Shown here: in pieces, positions 48,175-60,633 of the stretch
Position numbering within the stretch: position 1 is the first letter of the stretch
How the letters are laid out: each line of letters opens with the position of its first letter
Origin: Caenispirillum salinarum AK4
Lineage (GTDB): Bacteria > Pseudomonadota > Alphaproteobacteria > Rhodospirillales > Rhodospirillaceae
NCBI RefSeq assembly: GCF_000315795.1
Contig: NZ_ANHY01000007.1
Coordinates: 124,001 to 188,000, forward strand
Reading direction: 5' to 3'
DNA length: 64,000 nucleotides
Notes under the pieces: model-generated
Told to the model about the DNA's origin: nothing
The model's input: only the letters and a program-made list of their open reading frames with translations
The model's database searches: none
Position numbers and translations under genes: made by a program

Positions 48175-49689
48175 TCAGCGGGCCGCCAGGGGCTGGCTGC
48201 CGGCGGCCTCGAGCGCCACCTGGTAATTGGTAATCAGGTTTTCCACGGCGACGCTCATGGGGTCCAGGAAGCTGGCCGGATAGATGCCCATCCACAGGAC
48301 CAGGACCACCAGCGGCGCCAGGATGGCGATTTCGCGCTTGGACAGGTCGAGCATCGCCTTGACGTCGTCCTTTTCCAGCTTGCCGAAGATCACCTGGCGG
48401 TACAGCCACAGCATGTACATGGCGCCCAGGATCAGGCCGGTGGCGGCCAGCAGGGCGACCCAGGTGTTCACCTGGAACACGCCGAGGATGATCAGGAACT
48501 CGCCGACGAAGCCCGAGGTGCCCGGCAGGCCGACGGAGGCCAGCATGAAGATCATGAACACCAGGGCATAGCGCGGCATGTTGTTGGCAAGGCCGCCGTA
48601 GCGGGCGATCTCGCGGGTGTGCAGGCGGTCGTAGACGACGCCGACGCACAGGAACAGCGCGCCCGAGACGATGCCGTGGGACAGCATCTGGAAGATGGCA
48701 CCCTCCACCGCCTGCTGGGTCAGCGCGAAGATGCCGATGGTCACCATGCCCATGTGCGCCACGGACGAGTAGGCGATCATCTTCTTCATGTCGTTCTGCA
48801 CCAGCGCCACCATGGAGGTGTAGACGATGGCGACGACCGACAGGGTGTAGACCAGCGGCGTGAAGGCCTCGGTGGCCTCGGGCAGCATGGGCACCGAGAA
48901 GCGCAGGAAGCCGTAGCCGCCCATCTTCAGCAGCACGCCGGCCAGAATGACCGAGCCCGCCGTCGGCGCCTCGACGTGGGCGTCCGGCAGCCAGGTGTGC
49001 ACCGGCCACATGGGCACCTTCACCGCGAACGAGGCGAAGATGGCCAGCCACAGCCAGATCTGCATGCCGTAGGCGAAGTCGTAGGCCATCAGGCTCGCGA
49101 TGTCGGACGTGCCCGCCGTGAAGTACATGGTCAGGAACGCCAGCAGCATCAGCACGGAGCCGAGCAGCGTGTACAGGAAGAACTTGAACGCGGCATAGAC
49201 GCGGCGCGCGCCACCCCAGACCCCGATGATGATGAACATCGGGATCAGGACACCCTCGAAGAAAATGTAGAACAGGAAGGCATCCAGCGCGCAGAACATG
49301 CCCACCATCATGGTCTCCAGGACCAGGAAGGCGATCATGTATTCCTTCACGCGCTTGGTCACCGCCTCCCAGCTCGACAGGATGCAGATGGGCGTCAGGA
49401 AGGTGGACAGCAGGACAAAGAACAGCGAAATGCCGTCAATGCCCATGCTGTAGCCGATGTTGAACGCCGGAAGCCACTCCTGCTGCTCGGTGAACTGGTA
49501 CTCGGCCGTCGTGTTGTCGAAGCCGAACCACAGGAAGAGCGACAGGATGAAGGTGGCGACCGAGGTCAGCAGAGCCACGTTGCGGGCGTTGGCGGCCACC
49601 TGGGCCTCCTCGCCGCGCACGAAGAGGATGAACCCGGCGCCGACCAGCGGCAGAAAGGTGATGATCGTCAGAAGCGGCAGATCGGTCAT
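48175..49689 (-). CDS. nuoM: NADH-quinone oxidoreductase subunit M
   Basis: A 504-residue proton-pumping subunit related to Mrp antiporters. [31 protein letters not shown] and [21 protein letters not shown] are hallmarks; the lysines in them act in proton transfer. About 14 membrane helices. It lies between nuoL and nuoN with gaps of seven and 24 bases. Confidence 0.97.
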   Translation of the reverse strand: MTDLPLLTIITFLPLVGAGFILFVRGEEAQVAANARNVALLTSVATFILSLFLWFGFDNTTAEYQFTEQQEWLPAFNIGYSMGIDGISLFFVLLSTFLTPICILSSWEAVTKRVKEYMIAFLVLETMMVGMFCALDAFLFYIFFEGVLIPMFIIIGVWGGARRVYAAFKFFLYTLLGSVLMLLAFLTMYFTAGTSDIASLMAYDFAYGMQIWLWLAIFASFAVKVPMWPVHTWLPDAHVEAPTAGSVILAGVLLKMGGYGFLRFSVPMLPEATEAFTPLVYTLSVVAIVYTSMVALVQNDMKKMIAYSSVAHMGMVTIGIFALTQQAVEGAIFQMLSHGIVSGALFLCVGVVYDRLHTREIARYGGLANNMPRYALVFMIFMLASVGLPGTSGFVGEFLIILGVFQVNTWVALLAATGLILGAMYMLWLYRQVIFGKLEKDDVKAMLDLSKREIAILAPLVVLVLWMGIYPASFLDPMSVAVENLITNYQVALEAAGSQPLAAR

Positions 49690-49696
49690 CTTGGGG

Positions 49697-51622
49697 TCAT
49701 CCCTTGATCATGTACCAGGTCACGAAGACGAACAGCCCCGCGATCATGAAGAAGGCGTAGTGGTAGACATAGCCCGACTGCATGCGCGACAGGCGCTGCG
49801 CCACATTCTTCGCCGCCGCGGCGACGCCGTTGGGTCCGACGCCGTCGATCAGGGCGCCGTCGCCCGACTTCCAGAAGCCACGGCCCAGGTACCAGGTCGG
49901 GCGGACGAAGATCGCGTCGTACAACTCGTCGAAGTACCACTTGTTCAGCAGGAACTTGTAGACCGGCTGGAACGTCCGGGCGAGCATGCCCGGAATGCCG
50001 GGCGCCAGCATGTAGAACACGTAGGCGGTCAGGATACCCGCCACGCCCATCGCCGCCGGCAGGATCGGCACCCAGCCCGGCACATGGTGGGCGGCGCCCA
50101 CGCTGTCGTTGTCGGCCAGGATCAGGATGCTCTCGCCCCAGAACTCGCCGCGCGCCGGGCCGACGAAGACGTCATACCCGATGTAGCCGGCGAAAACGGC
50201 ACCCACGGCCAGCACGATCAGCGGAATGGTCATGACCGCGGGGCTTTCGTGCACGTGGCTCATCACGTATTCGTCGGCGCGCGGCTTGCCGTGGAAGGTC
50301 ATGATCAGCAGGCGCCAGCTGTAGAAGGCCGTGAGGAACGCGGCGATGATGCCGATCCAGAAGGCGAACATGCCGACCCCGGAGTGCGCGCCGTAGGCGG
50401 CCTCGAGGATCATGTCCTTGGAGAAGTAGCCGGCGAAGAACGGCACGCCCGCCAGCGCCAGAGAGCCGATCCACATGACGGCATAAGTCAGCTTGATGTG
50501 CTTCCAGATGCCGCCCATCTTGCGCATGTCCTGCTCGTCGGACATGGCGTGAATGACGGAACCGGCACCCAGGAACAGCAGCGCCTTGAAGAAGGCGTGC
50601 GTCATCAGGTGGAAGATCGCCGCCTGATAGGCCGAGACGCCGATGGCGAAGAACATGTAGCCCAGCTGCGAGCAGGTCGAGTAGGCGATGACGCGCTTGA
50701 TGTCGTTCTGCACGCACCCAACTGTCGCAGCGAAGATGGCGGTCAGCGCACCGACCACGGTGACAATGGCAAGCGCCGTCGGCGCGTACTCGAACACCGG
50801 CGACATGCGCGTGACCATGAACACGCCGGCCGTCACCATGGTGGCGGCATGGATCAGCGCGGAGACCGGCGTCGGGCCTTCCATGGCGTCCGGCAGCCAG
50901 GTGTGCAGGCCGAGCTGGGCCGACTTGCCCATGGCGCCGATGAACAGAAGGATGCCGATGATCGTCAGCGCGTGCCACTCGACGCCGAAGAAGGTCACGG
51001 TGGTGTCGGCGTGCTGCGGGACGGCGGCGAAGATCTCGGAGAAGTTCACCGTGTCGAACAGGAAGAACACGCCCGCGATGCCCAGCGCGAAGCCGAAGTC
51101 GCCCACGCGGTTGACCAGGAACGCCTTCATGGCGGCCGAGTTGGCGGACGGCTTATGATACCAGAAGCCGATCAGCAGGTAGGAGGCGACACCGACGCCC
51201 TCCCAGCCGAAGAACAGCTGGATCAGGTTGTCGGACGTCACCAGCATCAGCATGGAGAAGGTGAAGAACGACAGGTAGGCCTGGAACCGCGGGATCGACG
51301 GATCATGATGCATGTACCCGACCGAGTAGATGTGCACCATGAACGACACCCAGTTCACGACGATCAGCATGACCGCCGTCAGGGTGTCGATGCGCAGGGC
51401 CCAAGACGTGTCCATGTCCCCGGAGCGGATCCAGGTGAACAGTTCGATGACCTGCGGGTTTCCGTTCAGCGCGACGGTGACGAAGATCGGCACCGACAGG
51501 ATCGCGGCGGTGCCCACGCCGAGGATGGTGACGATCTGGGCACCACGGTCGCCCAAGAAGTGGCGGCCGAAGCCCGCCACGATCGCGGCGAGCAGCGGCA
51601 GGAAGATGGCTGCGACGTACAT
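49697..51622 (-). CDS. nuoL: NADH-quinone oxidoreductase subunit L
   Basis: The 641-residue distal proton-pumping subunit. The N-terminal half matches the antiporter family ([51 protein letters not shown]). The C-terminal extension is the long lateral helix HL that spans the other pumping subunits, ending in the anchor helix [19 protein letters not shown]. Confidence 0.97.
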   Translation of the reverse strand: MYVAAIFLPLLAAIVAGFGRHFLGDRGAQIVTILGVGTAAILSVPIFVTVALNGNPQVIELFTWIRSGDMDTSWALRIDTLTAVMLIVVNWVSFMVHIYSVGYMHHDPSIPRFQAYLSFFTFSMLMLVTSDNLIQLFFGWEGVGVASYLLIGFWYHKPSANSAAMKAFLVNRVGDFGFALGIAGVFFLFDTVNFSEIFAAVPQHADTTVTFFGVEWHALTIIGILLFIGAMGKSAQLGLHTWLPDAMEGPTPVSALIHAATMVTAGVFMVTRMSPVFEYAPTALAIVTVVGALTAIFAATVGCVQNDIKRVIAYSTCSQLGYMFFAIGVSAYQAAIFHLMTHAFFKALLFLGAGSVIHAMSDEQDMRKMGGIWKHIKLTYAVMWIGSLALAGVPFFAGYFSKDMILEAAYGAHSGVGMFAFWIGIIAAFLTAFYSWRLLIMTFHGKPRADEYVMSHVHESPAVMTIPLIVLAVGAVFAGYIGYDVFVGPARGEFWGESILILADNDSVGAAHHVPGWVPILPAAMGVAGILTAYVFYMLAPGIPGMLARTFQPVYKFLLNKWYFDELYDAIFVRPTWYLGRGFWKSGDGALIDGVGPNGVAAAAKNVAQRLSRMQSGYVYHYAFFMIAGLFVFVTWYMIKG

Positions 51623-51632
51623 CGGGTGCCCC

Positions 51633-51947
51633 TTAGCCCTTCATCTGGTTGATGTCTTCAACTTCGATGGACCCGCGGTTGCGGAAGAACACAACCACGA
51701 TGGCGAGACCGATGGCGGCTTCCGCCGCGGCCACGGTCAGCACGAACATGGTGAACACCTGGCCCACCAGATCGCCCAGGAACGCCGAGAACGCCACCAG
51801 GTTGATGTTGACGGCCAGCAGCATCAGCTCGACCGACATCAGGATGATGATCACGTTCTTGCGGTTCAGAAAGATACCGAACACGCCCAGCGTGAACAGG
51901 ATCGCGGCCACCGTAAGGTAGTGGCTGAGTCCGACGGCCATCATCAT
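51633..51947 (-). CDS. nuoK: NADH-quinone oxidoreductase subunit K
   Basis: A 104-residue membrane subunit with three helices. The conserved glutamate is in [18 protein letters not shown] and the second in [13 protein letters not shown], both on the central proton-relay axis. Three consecutive ATGs open the gene: the first overlaps the nuoJ stop (TGATG), and the third gives the usual 102 residues. Confidence 0.96.
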   Translation of the reverse strand: MMMAVGLSHYLTVAAILFTLGVFGIFLNRKNVIIILMSVELMLLAVNINLVAFSAFLGDLVGQVFTMFVLTVAAAEAAIGLAIVVVFFRNRGSIEVEDINQMKG

Positions 51948-52567
51948 CAGATGCCCCTCCCCGTCTCGACCTTCTTGACCTCGACCGACGCCGCCGGATC
52001 GCGCGCCAGCTGCCTGCCGATCTTCTGCTTGCGCACACCCTCACGCGAGCGGTGCGTCAGCATGATCGCACCGACCATGGCGACCAGCAGGATGATGCCC
52101 GCGGCCTGGAAGAAGTACACATAGTCGGTGTAGAGGATGTGGCCGAGCGCCTCGGTGTTGCTCAGGCCGGCGGCCTCTGCCGCGGCGATCGGTGCCGCAA
52201 GCTGGCCTTCGACCTCGGGCAGCAGCGCCCAGCCCGCACCAACGGTCGCCAGTTCCACCAGCAGGACGAGGCCGATGGCAAGACCCAGCGGCATGTACTG
52301 CTGGTAGCCCTCGCGGAAGTTCAGCGTGTTCAGGTCCAGCATCATGACCACGAACAGGAACAGGACCGCGACGGCGCCCACGTACACGACCACAAGGAGC
52401 ATGGCCAGGAACTCCGCCCCCAGAAGGACGAACAGGCCGGCCGCGTTGAAGAAGGCCAGGATCAGCCACAACACCGAGTGAACGGGGTTCTTGGCCGTGA
52501 TGACCAGGAGGCCGCTGATCACAGCGACCACGGCGAACAGATAGAAGGCAAAGGTGGCGATAATCAT
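51947..52567 (-). CDS. nuoJ: NADH-quinone oxidoreductase subunit J
   Basis: A 206-residue membrane subunit with five helices. [51 protein letters not shown] is the conserved core, whose third helix switches conformation during turnover. It has a very strong ribosome site (AGGGGGG), consistent with independent translation after the 106-base gap from nuoI. Confidence 0.95.
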   Translation of the reverse strand: MIIATFAFYLFAVVAVISGLLVITAKNPVHSVLWLILAFFNAAGLFVLLGAEFLAMLLVVVYVGAVAVLFLFVVMMLDLNTLNFREGYQQYMPLGLAIGLVLLVELATVGAGWALLPEVEGQLAAPIAAAEAAGLSNTEALGHILYTDYVYFFQAAGIILLVAMVGAIMLTHRSREGVRKQKIGRQLARDPAASVEVKKVETGRGI

Positions 52568-52638
52568 AGACCCCCCTTCCCGGCGGCTCCGGGAGCCCGC
52601 TCCATAACCATGATCAGTCCCGTCTCTTTATCGTTGGC

Positions 52639-52665
52639 GCGCCCGCCGCGGGAGGCCGCGGGCGC
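52639..52665 (-). other. GC-rich hairpin in the nuoI-nuoJ gap
   Basis: GCGCCCGC (52639-52646) and GCGGGCGC (52658-52665) form an 8-bp stem with extra pairs inside. It sits eight bases after the nuoI stop, in the only large gap of the nuo operon. There is no T tract. It could protect the upstream mRNA segment or modulate transcript levels. Confidence 0.45.
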
Positions 52666-52673
52666 CGGCGTCG

Positions 52674-53162
52674 TCAGCGGTAGGGCGCGTCGAGTTCGAT
52701 GCGCGCGGCCAGCTCCGGCTCCCAGCGGTCGCCGTTGGCCAGCAGCTTGTCCTTGTTGTACAGCAGTTCTTCGCGCGTCTCGGCAGAGAACTCGAAGTTC
52801 GGGCCCTCGACGATGGCATCCACCGGGCAGGCCTCCTGACAGAGGCCGCAGTAGATGCACTTCGTCATGTCGATGTCGTAGCGCGAGGTCCGGCGGCTGT
52901 TGTCCTCGCGCGGCTCCGCCTCGATGGTGATCGCCAGCGCGGGGCAAATGGCCTCGCAGAGCTTGCAGGCGATGCAGCGCTCTTCCCCGTTGGGGTAGCG
53001 GCGCAGGGCGTGCTCACCACGGAAGCGCGGGCTCAGCGGACCCTTTTCCATCGGGTAGTTGATGGTCACCCGAGGCTTGAACATGTACTTGAACGACAGC
53101 GCCATGCCCTGAAGCATTTCCAGCAGCAGGAAGCTGCGCGCCGTCCGGTCGATGAAACCCAT
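52674..53162 (-). CDS. nuoI: NADH-quinone oxidoreductase subunit I
   Basis: A 162-residue subunit carrying two [4Fe-4S] clusters (N6a, N6b). The motifs [12 protein letters not shown] and [12 protein letters not shown] are complete. The N-terminal amphipathic helix ([14 protein letters not shown]) lies along the membrane near NuoH. Electrons pass from NuoG through these clusters to NuoB. Confidence 0.97.
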   Translation of the reverse strand: MGFIDRTARSFLLLEMLQGMALSFKYMFKPRVTINYPMEKGPLSPRFRGEHALRRYPNGEERCIACKLCEAICPALAITIEAEPREDNSRRTSRYDIDMTKCIYCGLCQEACPVDAIVEGPNFEFSAETREELLYNKDKLLANGDRWEPELAARIELDAPYR

Positions 53163-53180
53163 GTCGTCAGACTCCTCGGA

Positions 53181-54194
53181 TCACTTCGGCAGCTGGTCGG
53201 TGAACAGCAGGAACCCAGCCGTCAGGACCACCCAGATGCCGGAGAACGGCAGGAACACCTTCCAGCCCAGGCGCATGAGCTGGTCATAGCGGTAGCGCGG
53301 GAACGCTGCACGCGCCCAGATGAAGACGAAAAGGCAGAGCGCCACCTTCAGCGCGAACCACACGACGCCCGGCACCCAGGTGAACGGCGCGACCTCGAAC
53401 GGCGCCAGCCAGCCGCCCAGGAACAGGATCGTGACCATCCCGCTCATCAGGATCATGTTGGCGTACTCGCCCAGGAAGAACAGGGCGAAGGTCATGGACG
53501 AGTATTCGACGTTGTAACCGCTCACCAGCTCGGCTTCGGCCTCGGGAAGGTCGAAGGGATGGCGGTTGGTTTCCGCCAAGGCCGAGATGAAGAACAGGAT
53601 GAACATCGGGAAGTGCGGAATGAAGTACCACAGACCCTCGCGCTGCGCCTCGACGATGGCCGACAGGTTCAGCGTGCCCGCCGTCAGCAGCACGGAGATG
53701 ATGATCAGGCCGATGGAGACCTCGTACGACACCATCTGCGCGCTCGACCGCATGCCGCCCAGGAAGGCGTACTTCGAGTTGGAGCCCCAGCCGGCCATGA
53801 TGATGCCGTAGACGCCCAGCGAGGACACCGCGAACAGGTACAGCACGCCGACGTTGATGTCGGCCAGCACCCAGCCCTCGTTGAAGGGAATCACGGCCCA
53901 GCCGATCAGCGCCAGAATGAAGGTCAGCATCGGCGCCAGCACGAACACCGCCCGGCTGGCGCCGGTCGGGATCACCGTTTCCTTGAGGAACAGCTTCGCA
54001 CCGTCGGCCAGCGGCTGCAGCAGGCCGAAGGGACCCACCACGTTGGGACCGCGACGCAGCTGCATGGCACCGATGACCTTACGCTCGGCATAGGTCAGGT
54101 AGGCGACCGCCACCAGGATCGGCAACACGATCGCAAGAATCTGCGCGATGATGATCGCGCCCGGCCAGATGTAGCCTTCCCACAGCTCAGTCAT
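53181..54194 (-). CDS. nuoH: NADH-quinone oxidoreductase subunit H
   Basis: A 337-residue membrane subunit with eight helices that forms the quinone entry channel. Motifs: [95 protein letters not shown] and [22 protein letters not shown]. These acidic loops line the quinone cavity. It overlaps nuoG by eight bases. Confidence 0.97.
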   Translation of the reverse strand: MTELWEGYIWPGAIIIAQILAIVLPILVAVAYLTYAERKVIGAMQLRRGPNVVGPFGLLQPLADGAKLFLKETVIPTGASRAVFVLAPMLTFILALIGWAVIPFNEGWVLADINVGVLYLFAVSSLGVYGIIMAGWGSNSKYAFLGGMRSSAQMVSYEVSIGLIIISVLLTAGTLNLSAIVEAQREGLWYFIPHFPMFILFFISALAETNRHPFDLPEAEAELVSGYNVEYSSMTFALFFLGEYANMILMSGMVTILFLGGWLAPFEVAPFTWVPGVVWFALKVALCLFVFIWARAAFPRYRYDQLMRLGWKVFLPFSGIWVVLTAGFLLFTDQLPK

Positions 54195-56262
54195 CGGTTC
54201 CCGTCTTCTTCTCGTCGTTGCCGTTGATGTACACGTCGGTGCACTCCGCCATGATCAGCGACGCCCGGCTGATGGAGTCGGTCATGTAGAAGTTCTCGAT
54301 GGGCAGGGCGAACGCCTTGGCATCGGCCGACAGCGGCGTGTCGTCGCCAAAGGTCGCCCATTCGGCCGGCACGATCTCGTCGATGCGGCCGAACACCCCG
54401 TTGGCGGCGGTCATGCGGTCGCGGAGTTGCGCCAGCGTGTTGTACGGCAGGGTCTTGCCCAGCACTTCGGACAGGGCGCGGATGATGGTCCAGTCCTCAC
54501 GCGCCTCGCCGGGCGGGAAGACGGCCAGGCGGCCGCGCTGCACGCGCCCCTCGGTGTTGACCCAGGTCGCGTTCTTCTCTGTGTAGGCCGCGCCCGGCAG
54601 GATCACGTCGGCGCGGTGGGCGCCGCGGTCGCCGTGGTGGCCCTGATAGATGACGAAGGCCTTGCCCAGACGCTCGCCGGCGATCTCGTCGGCATGGTGC
54701 AGCCACACGACCTCGATGTCGCCCTTGGCGGCACCCTCGACGATGGCGTGGGTGTCGCGGCCGCCCTCGCCCGGCACGAAGCCGACGTCCAGGCCGCCGA
54801 CGCGGCCGGCGGCCGTGTGCAGGACGTTGAAGCCGTTCCAGTCCTCGGTCACCGCGCCCACGGCATCGGCCAGCTTGCGCGCGGCACCCAGCACCTGAAA
54901 GCCGTCGTCGCGCATCAGCGCACCGGTGCCGACGATGATCATTGGACGCTTGGCGCCCTTCAGAACCTCGGCGAAGGAGTGCTTGCCGTCCACCAGCTCC
55001 TGCAGGGTCGCCGGGCCGGTGCCCAGGTGGTCCACCTTGTAGGTCAGGTCCACGTTCTGGCCGATCAGGCCGATCTTTAAGCCGCCCATCAGGTAGCGCT
55101 TGCGGATGCGGGCGTTCATCACGGCCGCTTCCCAGCGCGGGTTGGCGCCCACGATGAGCAGCGCGTCGGCCTCTTCAATGCCGGCGACGGTCGAGTTGAA
55201 CAGGTAGCTCGCGCGCACCGCCGGGTCGACCTTCATGCCGTCCTGGCGGCAGTCGATGGAGGTGCTGCCAAGACCCGTCATCAGGTCCTTGAGCGCCGCC
55301 ATGGATTCCACGTCGGCCAGATCACCGGCGATGGCCGCGATCTTGTCCCCCGACAGGCCGTTCAGCTTCGCGGCGATGGCCTCGAAGGCTTCCTTCCAGG
55401 TCGCCGGCTTCAGCTTGCCGTCCTTGCGGACGTAGGGGCGGTCCAGACGCTGACGCAGCAGGCCGTCGACGGCCTGGCGGGTCTTGTCGGAGATCCACTC
55501 CTCGTTCACGTCGTCGTTGACGCGCGGCAGGACGCGCATGACCTGCGGGCCACGGCTGTCGACGCGGATGTTCGACCCCACCGCGTCGAACACGTCGACG
55601 CTTTCCGTCTTCTTCAGCTCCCACGGGCGGGCGTTGAACGCATAGGGCTTGTTGGTCAGCGCGCCCACCGGGCACAGGTCCACCACGTTGCCGGAAAGCT
55701 CGGAATGCAGGGCCTTCTCGACGTAGTTGGTGACCTCCATGTGCTCGCCACGGCCCGTCGCGCCCAGTTCGGGCACGCCGGCCACTTCCTGCGCGAAGCG
55801 GATGCAGCGCGTGCAGTGGATGCAGCGCGTCATCTGCGTCGCCACCAGCGGGCCCAGGTACTTGTCCTTCACCGCGCGCTTGGCCTCGGCGTAGCGGCTG
55901 GTGTCGGCGCCGTAGGCCATGGCCTGGTCCTGCAGGTCGCACTCGCCGCCCTGGTCGCAGATGGGACAGTCCAGCGGGTGGTTGATCAGCAGGAATTCCA
56001 TGACGCCCTTGCGGGCCTTCATGGCCATCGGGCTGTTTGTCTTGACGGTCATGCCGTCGGCCACGGGCATGGCGCAGGAGGCCGCCGGCTTCGGCGGACC
56101 CGGCTGCACTTCCACCAGGCACATGCGGCAGTTGCCCGCGATGCTGAGACGCTCGTGGTAGCAGAAGCGCGGGATTTCGACCCCCACCTGCTCGGCGGCC
56201 TGGAGGATCGTCGTCCCCGGCTCGACCTCGACCTCGATGCCGTCGATCGTCAGCTTAGGCAT
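54187..56262 (-). CDS. nuoG: NADH-quinone oxidoreductase subunit G
   Basis: The large 691-residue iron-sulfur subunit. The N-terminal [2Fe-2S] ferredoxin domain has Cys34, Cys45, Cys48 and Cys63. A His-Cys [4Fe-4S] site ([17 protein letters not shown]) and a second [4Fe-4S] set ([11 protein letters not shown] with DLCPVG) follow. The rest is a molybdopterin-oxidoreductase-like domain without cofactor. The length is that of the mitochondrial/alphaproteobacterial form, which lacks the extra cluster N7 of E. coli. Confidence 0.97.
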   Translation of the reverse strand: MPKLTIDGIEVEVEPGTTILQAAEQVGVEIPRFCYHERLSIAGNCRMCLVEVQPGPPKPAASCAMPVADGMTVKTNSPMAMKARKGVMEFLLINHPLDCPICDQGGECDLQDQAMAYGADTSRYAEAKRAVKDKYLGPLVATQMTRCIHCTRCIRFAQEVAGVPELGATGRGEHMEVTNYVEKALHSELSGNVVDLCPVGALTNKPYAFNARPWELKKTESVDVFDAVGSNIRVDSRGPQVMRVLPRVNDDVNEEWISDKTRQAVDGLLRQRLDRPYVRKDGKLKPATWKEAFEAIAAKLNGLSGDKIAAIAGDLADVESMAALKDLMTGLGSTSIDCRQDGMKVDPAVRASYLFNSTVAGIEEADALLIVGANPRWEAAVMNARIRKRYLMGGLKIGLIGQNVDLTYKVDHLGTGPATLQELVDGKHSFAEVLKGAKRPMIIVGTGALMRDDGFQVLGAARKLADAVGAVTEDWNGFNVLHTAAGRVGGLDVGFVPGEGGRDTHAIVEGAAKGDIEVVWLHHADEIAGERLGKAFVIYQGHHGDRGAHRADVILPGAAYTEKNATWVNTEGRVQRGRLAVFPPGEAREDWTIIRALSEVLGKTLPYNTLAQLRDRMTAANGVFGRIDEIVPAEWATFGDDTPLSADAKAFALPIENFYMTDSISRASLIMAECTDVYINGNDEKKTGTDD

Positions 56263-56282
56263 GTGATCTCACGTCCCCCAAA

Positions 56283-57572
56283 TCAGGCCGCGGCGCCGGC
56301 GGCGGCGCGGTTGCGTTCCAGGATCTTCTGCTCCATTGCCGGGCGGAAGCGGCGGATGAGGCCCTGCACCGGCCACGCCGCGGCATCACCCAGAGCGCAG
56401 ATGGTGTGGCCCTCGATCTGCTTGGAGACGTCGAAGAGCATGTCGATCTCCTCCACCGTCGCGTCGCCGCGCGCCATGCGCTCCATGACGCGCCACAGCC
56501 AGCCCGAGCCCTCGCGGCACGGGGTGCACTGGCCGCAGCTTTCGTGCATGTAGAAGCGCGACAGGCGGGCGATGACCTTCACGATGTCGGTGGACTTGTC
56601 CATCACCATGACGGCGGCCGTGCCGAGGCCCGACCCCGCATCACGGAGCGAGTCGAAGTCCATCAGCACGTCGTCGGCGGTCGCCTTGTCCAGCACCGGC
56701 ACCGAGGAACCGCCAGGAATGATGGCCAGCAGGTTGTCCCAGCCGCCGCGCACGCCGCCGGCGTGCTTCTCGATCAGCTCCTTCAGCGGGATGCCCATTT
56801 CCTCTTCCACGTTGCACGGATTGTTCACGTGGCCGGAAATGCAGAACACCTTGGTGCCGGTGTTCTTCGGGCGGCCCAGGTTGGCGAACCACTCGCCGCC
56901 GCGCCGCAGGATGGTCGGCACCACGGCGATGGACTCGACGTTGTTCACCGTCGTCGGGCAGCCCCAGACGCCGACGCCGGCCGGGAACGGCGGCTTCAGG
57001 CGCGGCTGGCCCTTCTTGCCCTCCAGCGACTGGATGAGCGCGGTTTCCTCGCCGCAGATGTAGGCGCCGGCGCCCCGGTGCACGTAGCACTCGAAGTCCC
57101 AGCCCGAGCCGCAGGCGTTCGGCCCGATCAGGCCGGCCTCGCGGGCCTCGGCGATGGCGTATTCCAGGTTCAGGGCTTCCTGGACGAATTCGCCGCGGAT
57201 GTAGATGTAGGCGGCATGGGCGCCCATGGCGAAGGAGGCGAGCAGGCAGCCCTCGATCAGCTTGTGCGGATCGTGGCGCATCATGTCGCGGTCCTTGCAG
57301 GTGCCCGGCTCGCCTTCGTCGGCGTTGACCACCAGGTAGTGCGGACGCTCGCCCACTTCCTTGGGCATGAACGACCACTTCAGGCCCGTCGGGAAGCCGG
57401 CGCCGCCGCGGCCGCGCAGGCCGGAGTCCTGGACTTCCTTGATGATCGCCTCGCGGCCCCGCTCCAGCAGCGCCTTGGTGTTGTCCCAGTCGCCGCGCTT
57501 GCGAGCACCGGCCAGACGCCAGTCGTGGAAGCCGTAGAGGTTGGTGAAGATACGATCCTGATCGCGCAGCAT
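56283..57572 (-). CDS. nuoF: NADH-quinone oxidoreductase subunit F
   Basis: The 429-residue NADH- and FMN-binding subunit. The nucleotide loop [16 protein letters not shown], the FMN region [14 protein letters not shown] and [20 protein letters not shown], and the N3 [4Fe-4S] ligands [12 protein letters not shown] plus a downstream cysteine (TICALGD) are present. I chose the ATG overlapping the nuoE stop (TGATG). Confidence 0.97.
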   Translation of the reverse strand: MLRDQDRIFTNLYGFHDWRLAGARKRGDWDNTKALLERGREAIIKEVQDSGLRGRGGAGFPTGLKWSFMPKEVGERPHYLVVNADEGEPGTCKDRDMMRHDPHKLIEGCLLASFAMGAHAAYIYIRGEFVQEALNLEYAIAEAREAGLIGPNACGSGWDFECYVHRGAGAYICGEETALIQSLEGKKGQPRLKPPFPAGVGVWGCPTTVNNVESIAVVPTILRRGGEWFANLGRPKNTGTKVFCISGHVNNPCNVEEEMGIPLKELIEKHAGGVRGGWDNLLAIIPGGSSVPVLDKATADDVLMDFDSLRDAGSGLGTAAVMVMDKSTDIVKVIARLSRFYMHESCGQCTPCREGSGWLWRVMERMARGDATVEEIDMLFDVSKQIEGHTICALGDAAAWPVQGLIRRFRPAMEQKILERNRAAAGAAA

Positions 57573-58192
57573 CAGCTGTCTCCCTCGGGCTTGAAGCCCT
57601 CCGTGTTCAGCGAGGTCAGGCCACCGGCCGGCGCCGAGGTCTGCCGCCCGATCTGGGAGCCGGGCTTCGGCGACTCGCCACGCTTCAGCGTGTCGATGAT
57701 CGCCTTCATGCTGTCCTTGTCGAGATCTTCGTAATAGTGATCGCCGATCTGGATCATCGGCGCGTTCACGCAGGCGCCCAGGCATTCGGCCTCGGCCAAC
57801 GAGAACTGGCCGTCCTCGGTCGTCTCGCCCACGTGGATGCCCAGGTGGTCCGAGCACGCGCCGACGATCTCGTCGGAGCCGCGCAGCATGCAGGCCACGT
57901 TGGTGCACACCTCGATGTGGTGCTTACCGACGGGCTTGAGCTTGTACATGGTGTAGAAGGTCGCCACCTCGTACACGCGCATCGGCGGCACGTCGAGCAT
58001 CTCGGCGATGGTGTCCATCGCCGCTTTGCTGACCCAGCCTTCCTGGCGCTGCGCGAGATCGAGAAGCGGCAGGGTGGCGGAACGCTGGCGGCCTTCCGGA
58101 TATTTGGCGATGATGGCCTTGGCGCGGTCCATCATCTCGTCCGTGAAGGCGAAGGTCGCCGGCTGCTGGATATCCTGGTCTACTGCACTCAT
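57572..58192 (-). CDS. nuoE: NADH-quinone oxidoreductase subunit E
   Basis: A 206-residue thioredoxin-fold [2Fe-2S] subunit (cluster N1a). Cysteines are in [10 protein letters not shown] and [30 protein letters not shown] is typical. The C-terminal tail of about 40 residues (Gly/Ser/Pro-rich) is longer than in E. coli, as in other Alphaproteobacteria. It overlaps nuoD by four bases. Confidence 0.96.
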   Translation of the reverse strand: MSAVDQDIQQPATFAFTDEMMDRAKAIIAKYPEGRQRSATLPLLDLAQRQEGWVSKAAMDTIAEMLDVPPMRVYEVATFYTMYKLKPVGKHHIEVCTNVACMLRGSDEIVGACSDHLGIHVGETTEDGQFSLAEAECLGACVNAPMIQIGDHYYEDLDKDSMKAIIDTLKRGESPKPGSQIGRQTSAPAGGLTSLNTEGFKPEGDS

Positions 58193-59385
58193 CGGTCAAT
58201 CTCACCGAACACGACATCAATGGAGCCGATGATCGCCGGAATGTCGGCGAGCATGTGTCCCTTGGCCATCATGTCCATGGCCTGCAGGTGGACGAACCCC
58301 GGCGAGCGGATGTAGCAGCGGTACGGCCGGTTGGTCCCGTCCGCCACCAGATAGACACCGAACTCGCCCTTGGGCGCCTCGGTCACCGTGTAGGTTTCGC
58401 CGGCGGGCACGTGGAAGCCCTCGGTGAACAGCTTGAAGTGATGGATGAGCGCCTCCATGGAGCGCTTCATCTCGCCGCGCTTGGGCGGCGTCACCTTGTT
58501 GTTCTCCACGCGCACCGGGCCGGGCTTCATCTTGTCGAGGCACTGCTCGATGATGTCGAGCGACTGGCGCATCTCCTCGACGCGCACGAGATAGCGGTCG
58601 TAGCAGTCGCCGGCCTTGCCGACCGGAATGTCGAACTCGACCTGGTCGTAGGCATCGTAGGGCTGCGACTTGCGCAGGTCCCACGCGTAGCCGCAGGCGC
58701 GCAGGTTCGGACCGGTGAAACCCCAGTCCAGGGCCTGCTCTGGCGTCACCACGCCGATGTCGACGGTGCGCTGCTTGAAGATGCGGTTGCCCGTGATCAT
58801 GGTTTCGAGGTCACGGATGTACTGGCGGTAGTGCGGCACCCAGGTGCGGATGTCCGCCTCCAGACCCTCGGGCAGGTCCCACGCCACGCCGCCGGGGCGG
58901 AAGTAGTTGGCGTGCATGCGCGCGCCCGATGCCCGCTCGGTGAACTCGAACAGCGTCTCACGCTCCTCGAAGCCCCACAGCATGGGGGTCATGGCGCCGA
59001 CGTCCATGGCGTAGGAGGTGATGTTGAGGATGTGGTTGGCGATGCGCGTCAGCTCGGCGTACAGGGTGCGGATCCACTTGGCCCGCTCCGGCACCTCGAT
59101 GCCCAGCAGCTTCTCCACGGCCAGCACCCAGGAGTGCTCCATGTTCAGCGGCGAGCAGTAGTCCAGCCGGTCGAAGTACGGCCCGGCCTGGAGGTAGGTC
59201 TTGTACTCGATGAGCTTCTCGGTGCCGCGGTGCAGCAGGCCGACGTGCGGGTCGGCGCGCTCCACGACCTCGCCCGCCAGCTCCAGGACCAGGCGCAGCA
59301 CGCCGTGGGCCGCCGGGTGCTGCGGGCCGAAGTTGACGCTGGTCGAGGTGTTCAGCGTGAGGTTCTTGATTTCAGCTTCGGGCAT
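58189..59385 (-). CDS. nuoD: NADH-quinone oxidoreductase subunit D
   Basis: A 398-residue subunit related to [NiFe]-hydrogenase large subunits that forms the quinone head-group site with Nuo[21 protein letters not shown], with the key histidine, is near the N-terminus; [20 protein letters not shown] and [16 protein letters not shown] follow. It is separate from NuoC, unlike the fused E. coli NuoCD. Because this organism likely makes rhodoquinone, the site may have to accept both quinones. Confidence 0.97.
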   Translation of the reverse strand: MPEAEIKNLTLNTSTSVNFGPQHPAAHGVLRLVLELAGEVVERADPHVGLLHRGTEKLIEYKTYLQAGPYFDRLDYCSPLNMEHSWVLAVEKLLGIEVPERAKWIRTLYAELTRIANHILNITSYAMDVGAMTPMLWGFEERETLFEFTERASGARMHANYFRPGGVAWDLPEGLEADIRTWVPHYRQYIRDLETMITGNRIFKQRTVDIGVVTPEQALDWGFTGPNLRACGYAWDLRKSQPYDAYDQVEFDIPVGKAGDCYDRYLVRVEEMRQSLDIIEQCLDKMKPGPVRVENNKVTPPKRGEMKRSMEALIHHFKLFTEGFHVPAGETYTVTEAPKGEFGVYLVADGTNRPYRCYIRSPGFVHLQAMDMMAKGHMLADIPAIIGSIDVVFGEIDR

Positions 59386-59386
59386 G

Positions 59387-60049
59387 TCACTTCTTCCCCT
59401 TGTCGCCCAGCTGCACCTGATCGGGCTCGGTGGCCTTCTCGTCGCCCGGCAGGCTGTAGGGATGGGTCAGGCCTTCCCAGGGGCTGAGGAAGTCCCACGA
59501 GCGGAAGTCCTGCTGCAGCTTCACCGGCTCGTAGACGACACGCTTCTGTTCGTCGTCGTAGCGCAGCTCCACATAGCCGGTCAGCGGGAAGTCCTTGCGC
59601 AGCGGATGCCCCTCGAAGCCGTAGTCCGTCAGAATGCGGCGCAGGTCCGGGTTCTCGGCGAAGATCACGCCGTACATGTCCCACACCTCGCGCTCGAACC
59701 AGCCGGCGGTGGAGAACACGGGCACCATGGTGGGCACCGGCGTCATGGCGTCGGTGGTGCACTTCACCATGATGCGGGTGTTGTGCTTCATGCTCAGCAG
59801 CATGTAGATCACCTCGAAGCGCTCCTCGCGCTCGGGGTAGTCTGCCCCGGTGATGCCGACAAGCTGCGAGAACAGGCAGTTGCTGTCGTCACGCAGGAAA
59901 GTCAGCACCTTGGGCACCGCGCCGCGGGTCACGGACACGATCAGCTCGTCCTGAGCGAAGTCGGTCGTGATGACGTCCTGCGGGAACTGGGCGGCGACGT
60001 ATTCGCCGAGGTCCCGCAGCGTCTGGATCTGTTCGTCGGTCTGAATCAT
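59387..60049 (-). CDS. nuoC: NADH-quinone oxidoreductase subunit C
   Basis: A 220-residue 30-kDa-type subunit. The signature [21 protein letters not shown] and the C-terminal [42 protein letters not shown] are diagnostic. I chose the ATG at 60049 ([11 protein letters not shown]). One base separates it from nuoD. Confidence 0.97.
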   Translation of the reverse strand: MIQTDEQIQTLRDLGEYVAAQFPQDVITTDFAQDELIVSVTRGAVPKVLTFLRDDSNCLFSQLVGITGADYPEREERFEVIYMLLSMKHNTRIMVKCTTDAMTPVPTMVPVFSTAGWFEREVWDMYGVIFAENPDLRRILTDYGFEGHPLRKDFPLTGYVELRYDDEQKRVVYEPVKLQQDFRSWDFLSPWEGLTHPYSLPGDEKATEPDQVQLGDKGKK

Positions 60050-60075
60050 GGGTCCTTCGCCGATCGTTCCGGGCC

Positions 60076-60633
60076 TCAGCGCAGCAGGGTGCCGGTGCGC
60101 TGGATCTTCTTCTGCAGTTGCAGAATGCCGTAGACCAGCGCCTCCGCCGTCGGCGGGCAGCCGGGCACGTAGACGTCGACCGGCACGATGCGGTCGCAGC
60201 CGCGCACCACCGAGTAGCTGTAGTGATAGTAGCCGCCGCCGTTGGCGCAGCTGCCCATCGAGATCACCCAGCGCGGCTCGGCCATCTGGTCGTAGACCTT
60301 GCGCAGGGCCGGCGCCATCTTGTTGCACAGCGTGCCGGCGACGATCATCACGTCGGACTGGCGCGGGCTGGGGCGCGGCACGACGCCGAAGCGGTCGAGG
60401 TCGTAGCGCGGCATGTAGGCGTGCATCATCTCGACGGCGCAGCACGCCAAGCCGAAGGTCATCGGCCACAGCGAGCCCGTGCGGGCCCAGTTCACAAGCG
60501 AATCGACCGTGGAAAGGACGAAGCCCTTTTCCGTCAACTCGTGCTGGACGCCCTTAATCAGGGCGTCCTGATCCGCGGTCGGGGGAACGGCGCCGGTCGG
60601 CTGAGGACCGGCAACACCCTTGTTCACTCCCAT
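60076..60633 (-). CDS. nuoB: NADH-quinone oxidoreductase subunit B
   Basis: The 185-residue subunit that holds the last cluster, N2, before quinone. The ligands are in [11 protein letters not shown] (tandem cysteines), [22 protein letters not shown] and [11 protein letters not shown]. The N-terminal 35 residues are variable. I chose the ATG at 60633, which overlaps nuoA by ten bases. Confidence 0.97.
   Translation of the reverse strand: MGVNKGVAGPQPTGAVPPTADQDALIKGVQHELTEKGFVLSTVDSLVNWARTGSLWPMTFGLACCAVEMMHAYMPRYDLDRFGVVPRPSPRQSDVMIVAGTLCNKMAPALRKVYDQMAEPRWVISMGSCANGGGYYHYSYSVVRGCDRIVPVDVYVPGCPPTAEALVYGILQLQKKIQRTGTLLR

Noticed and set aside
46450-49707. A 1085-codon open frame on the plus strand, antisense to nuoN, nuoM and birA
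   Set aside because: It is His/Gln/Arg/Gly-rich with no domain, and mirrors the codon bias of the minus-strand nuo genes. In GC-rich DNA the antisense frame is often open.
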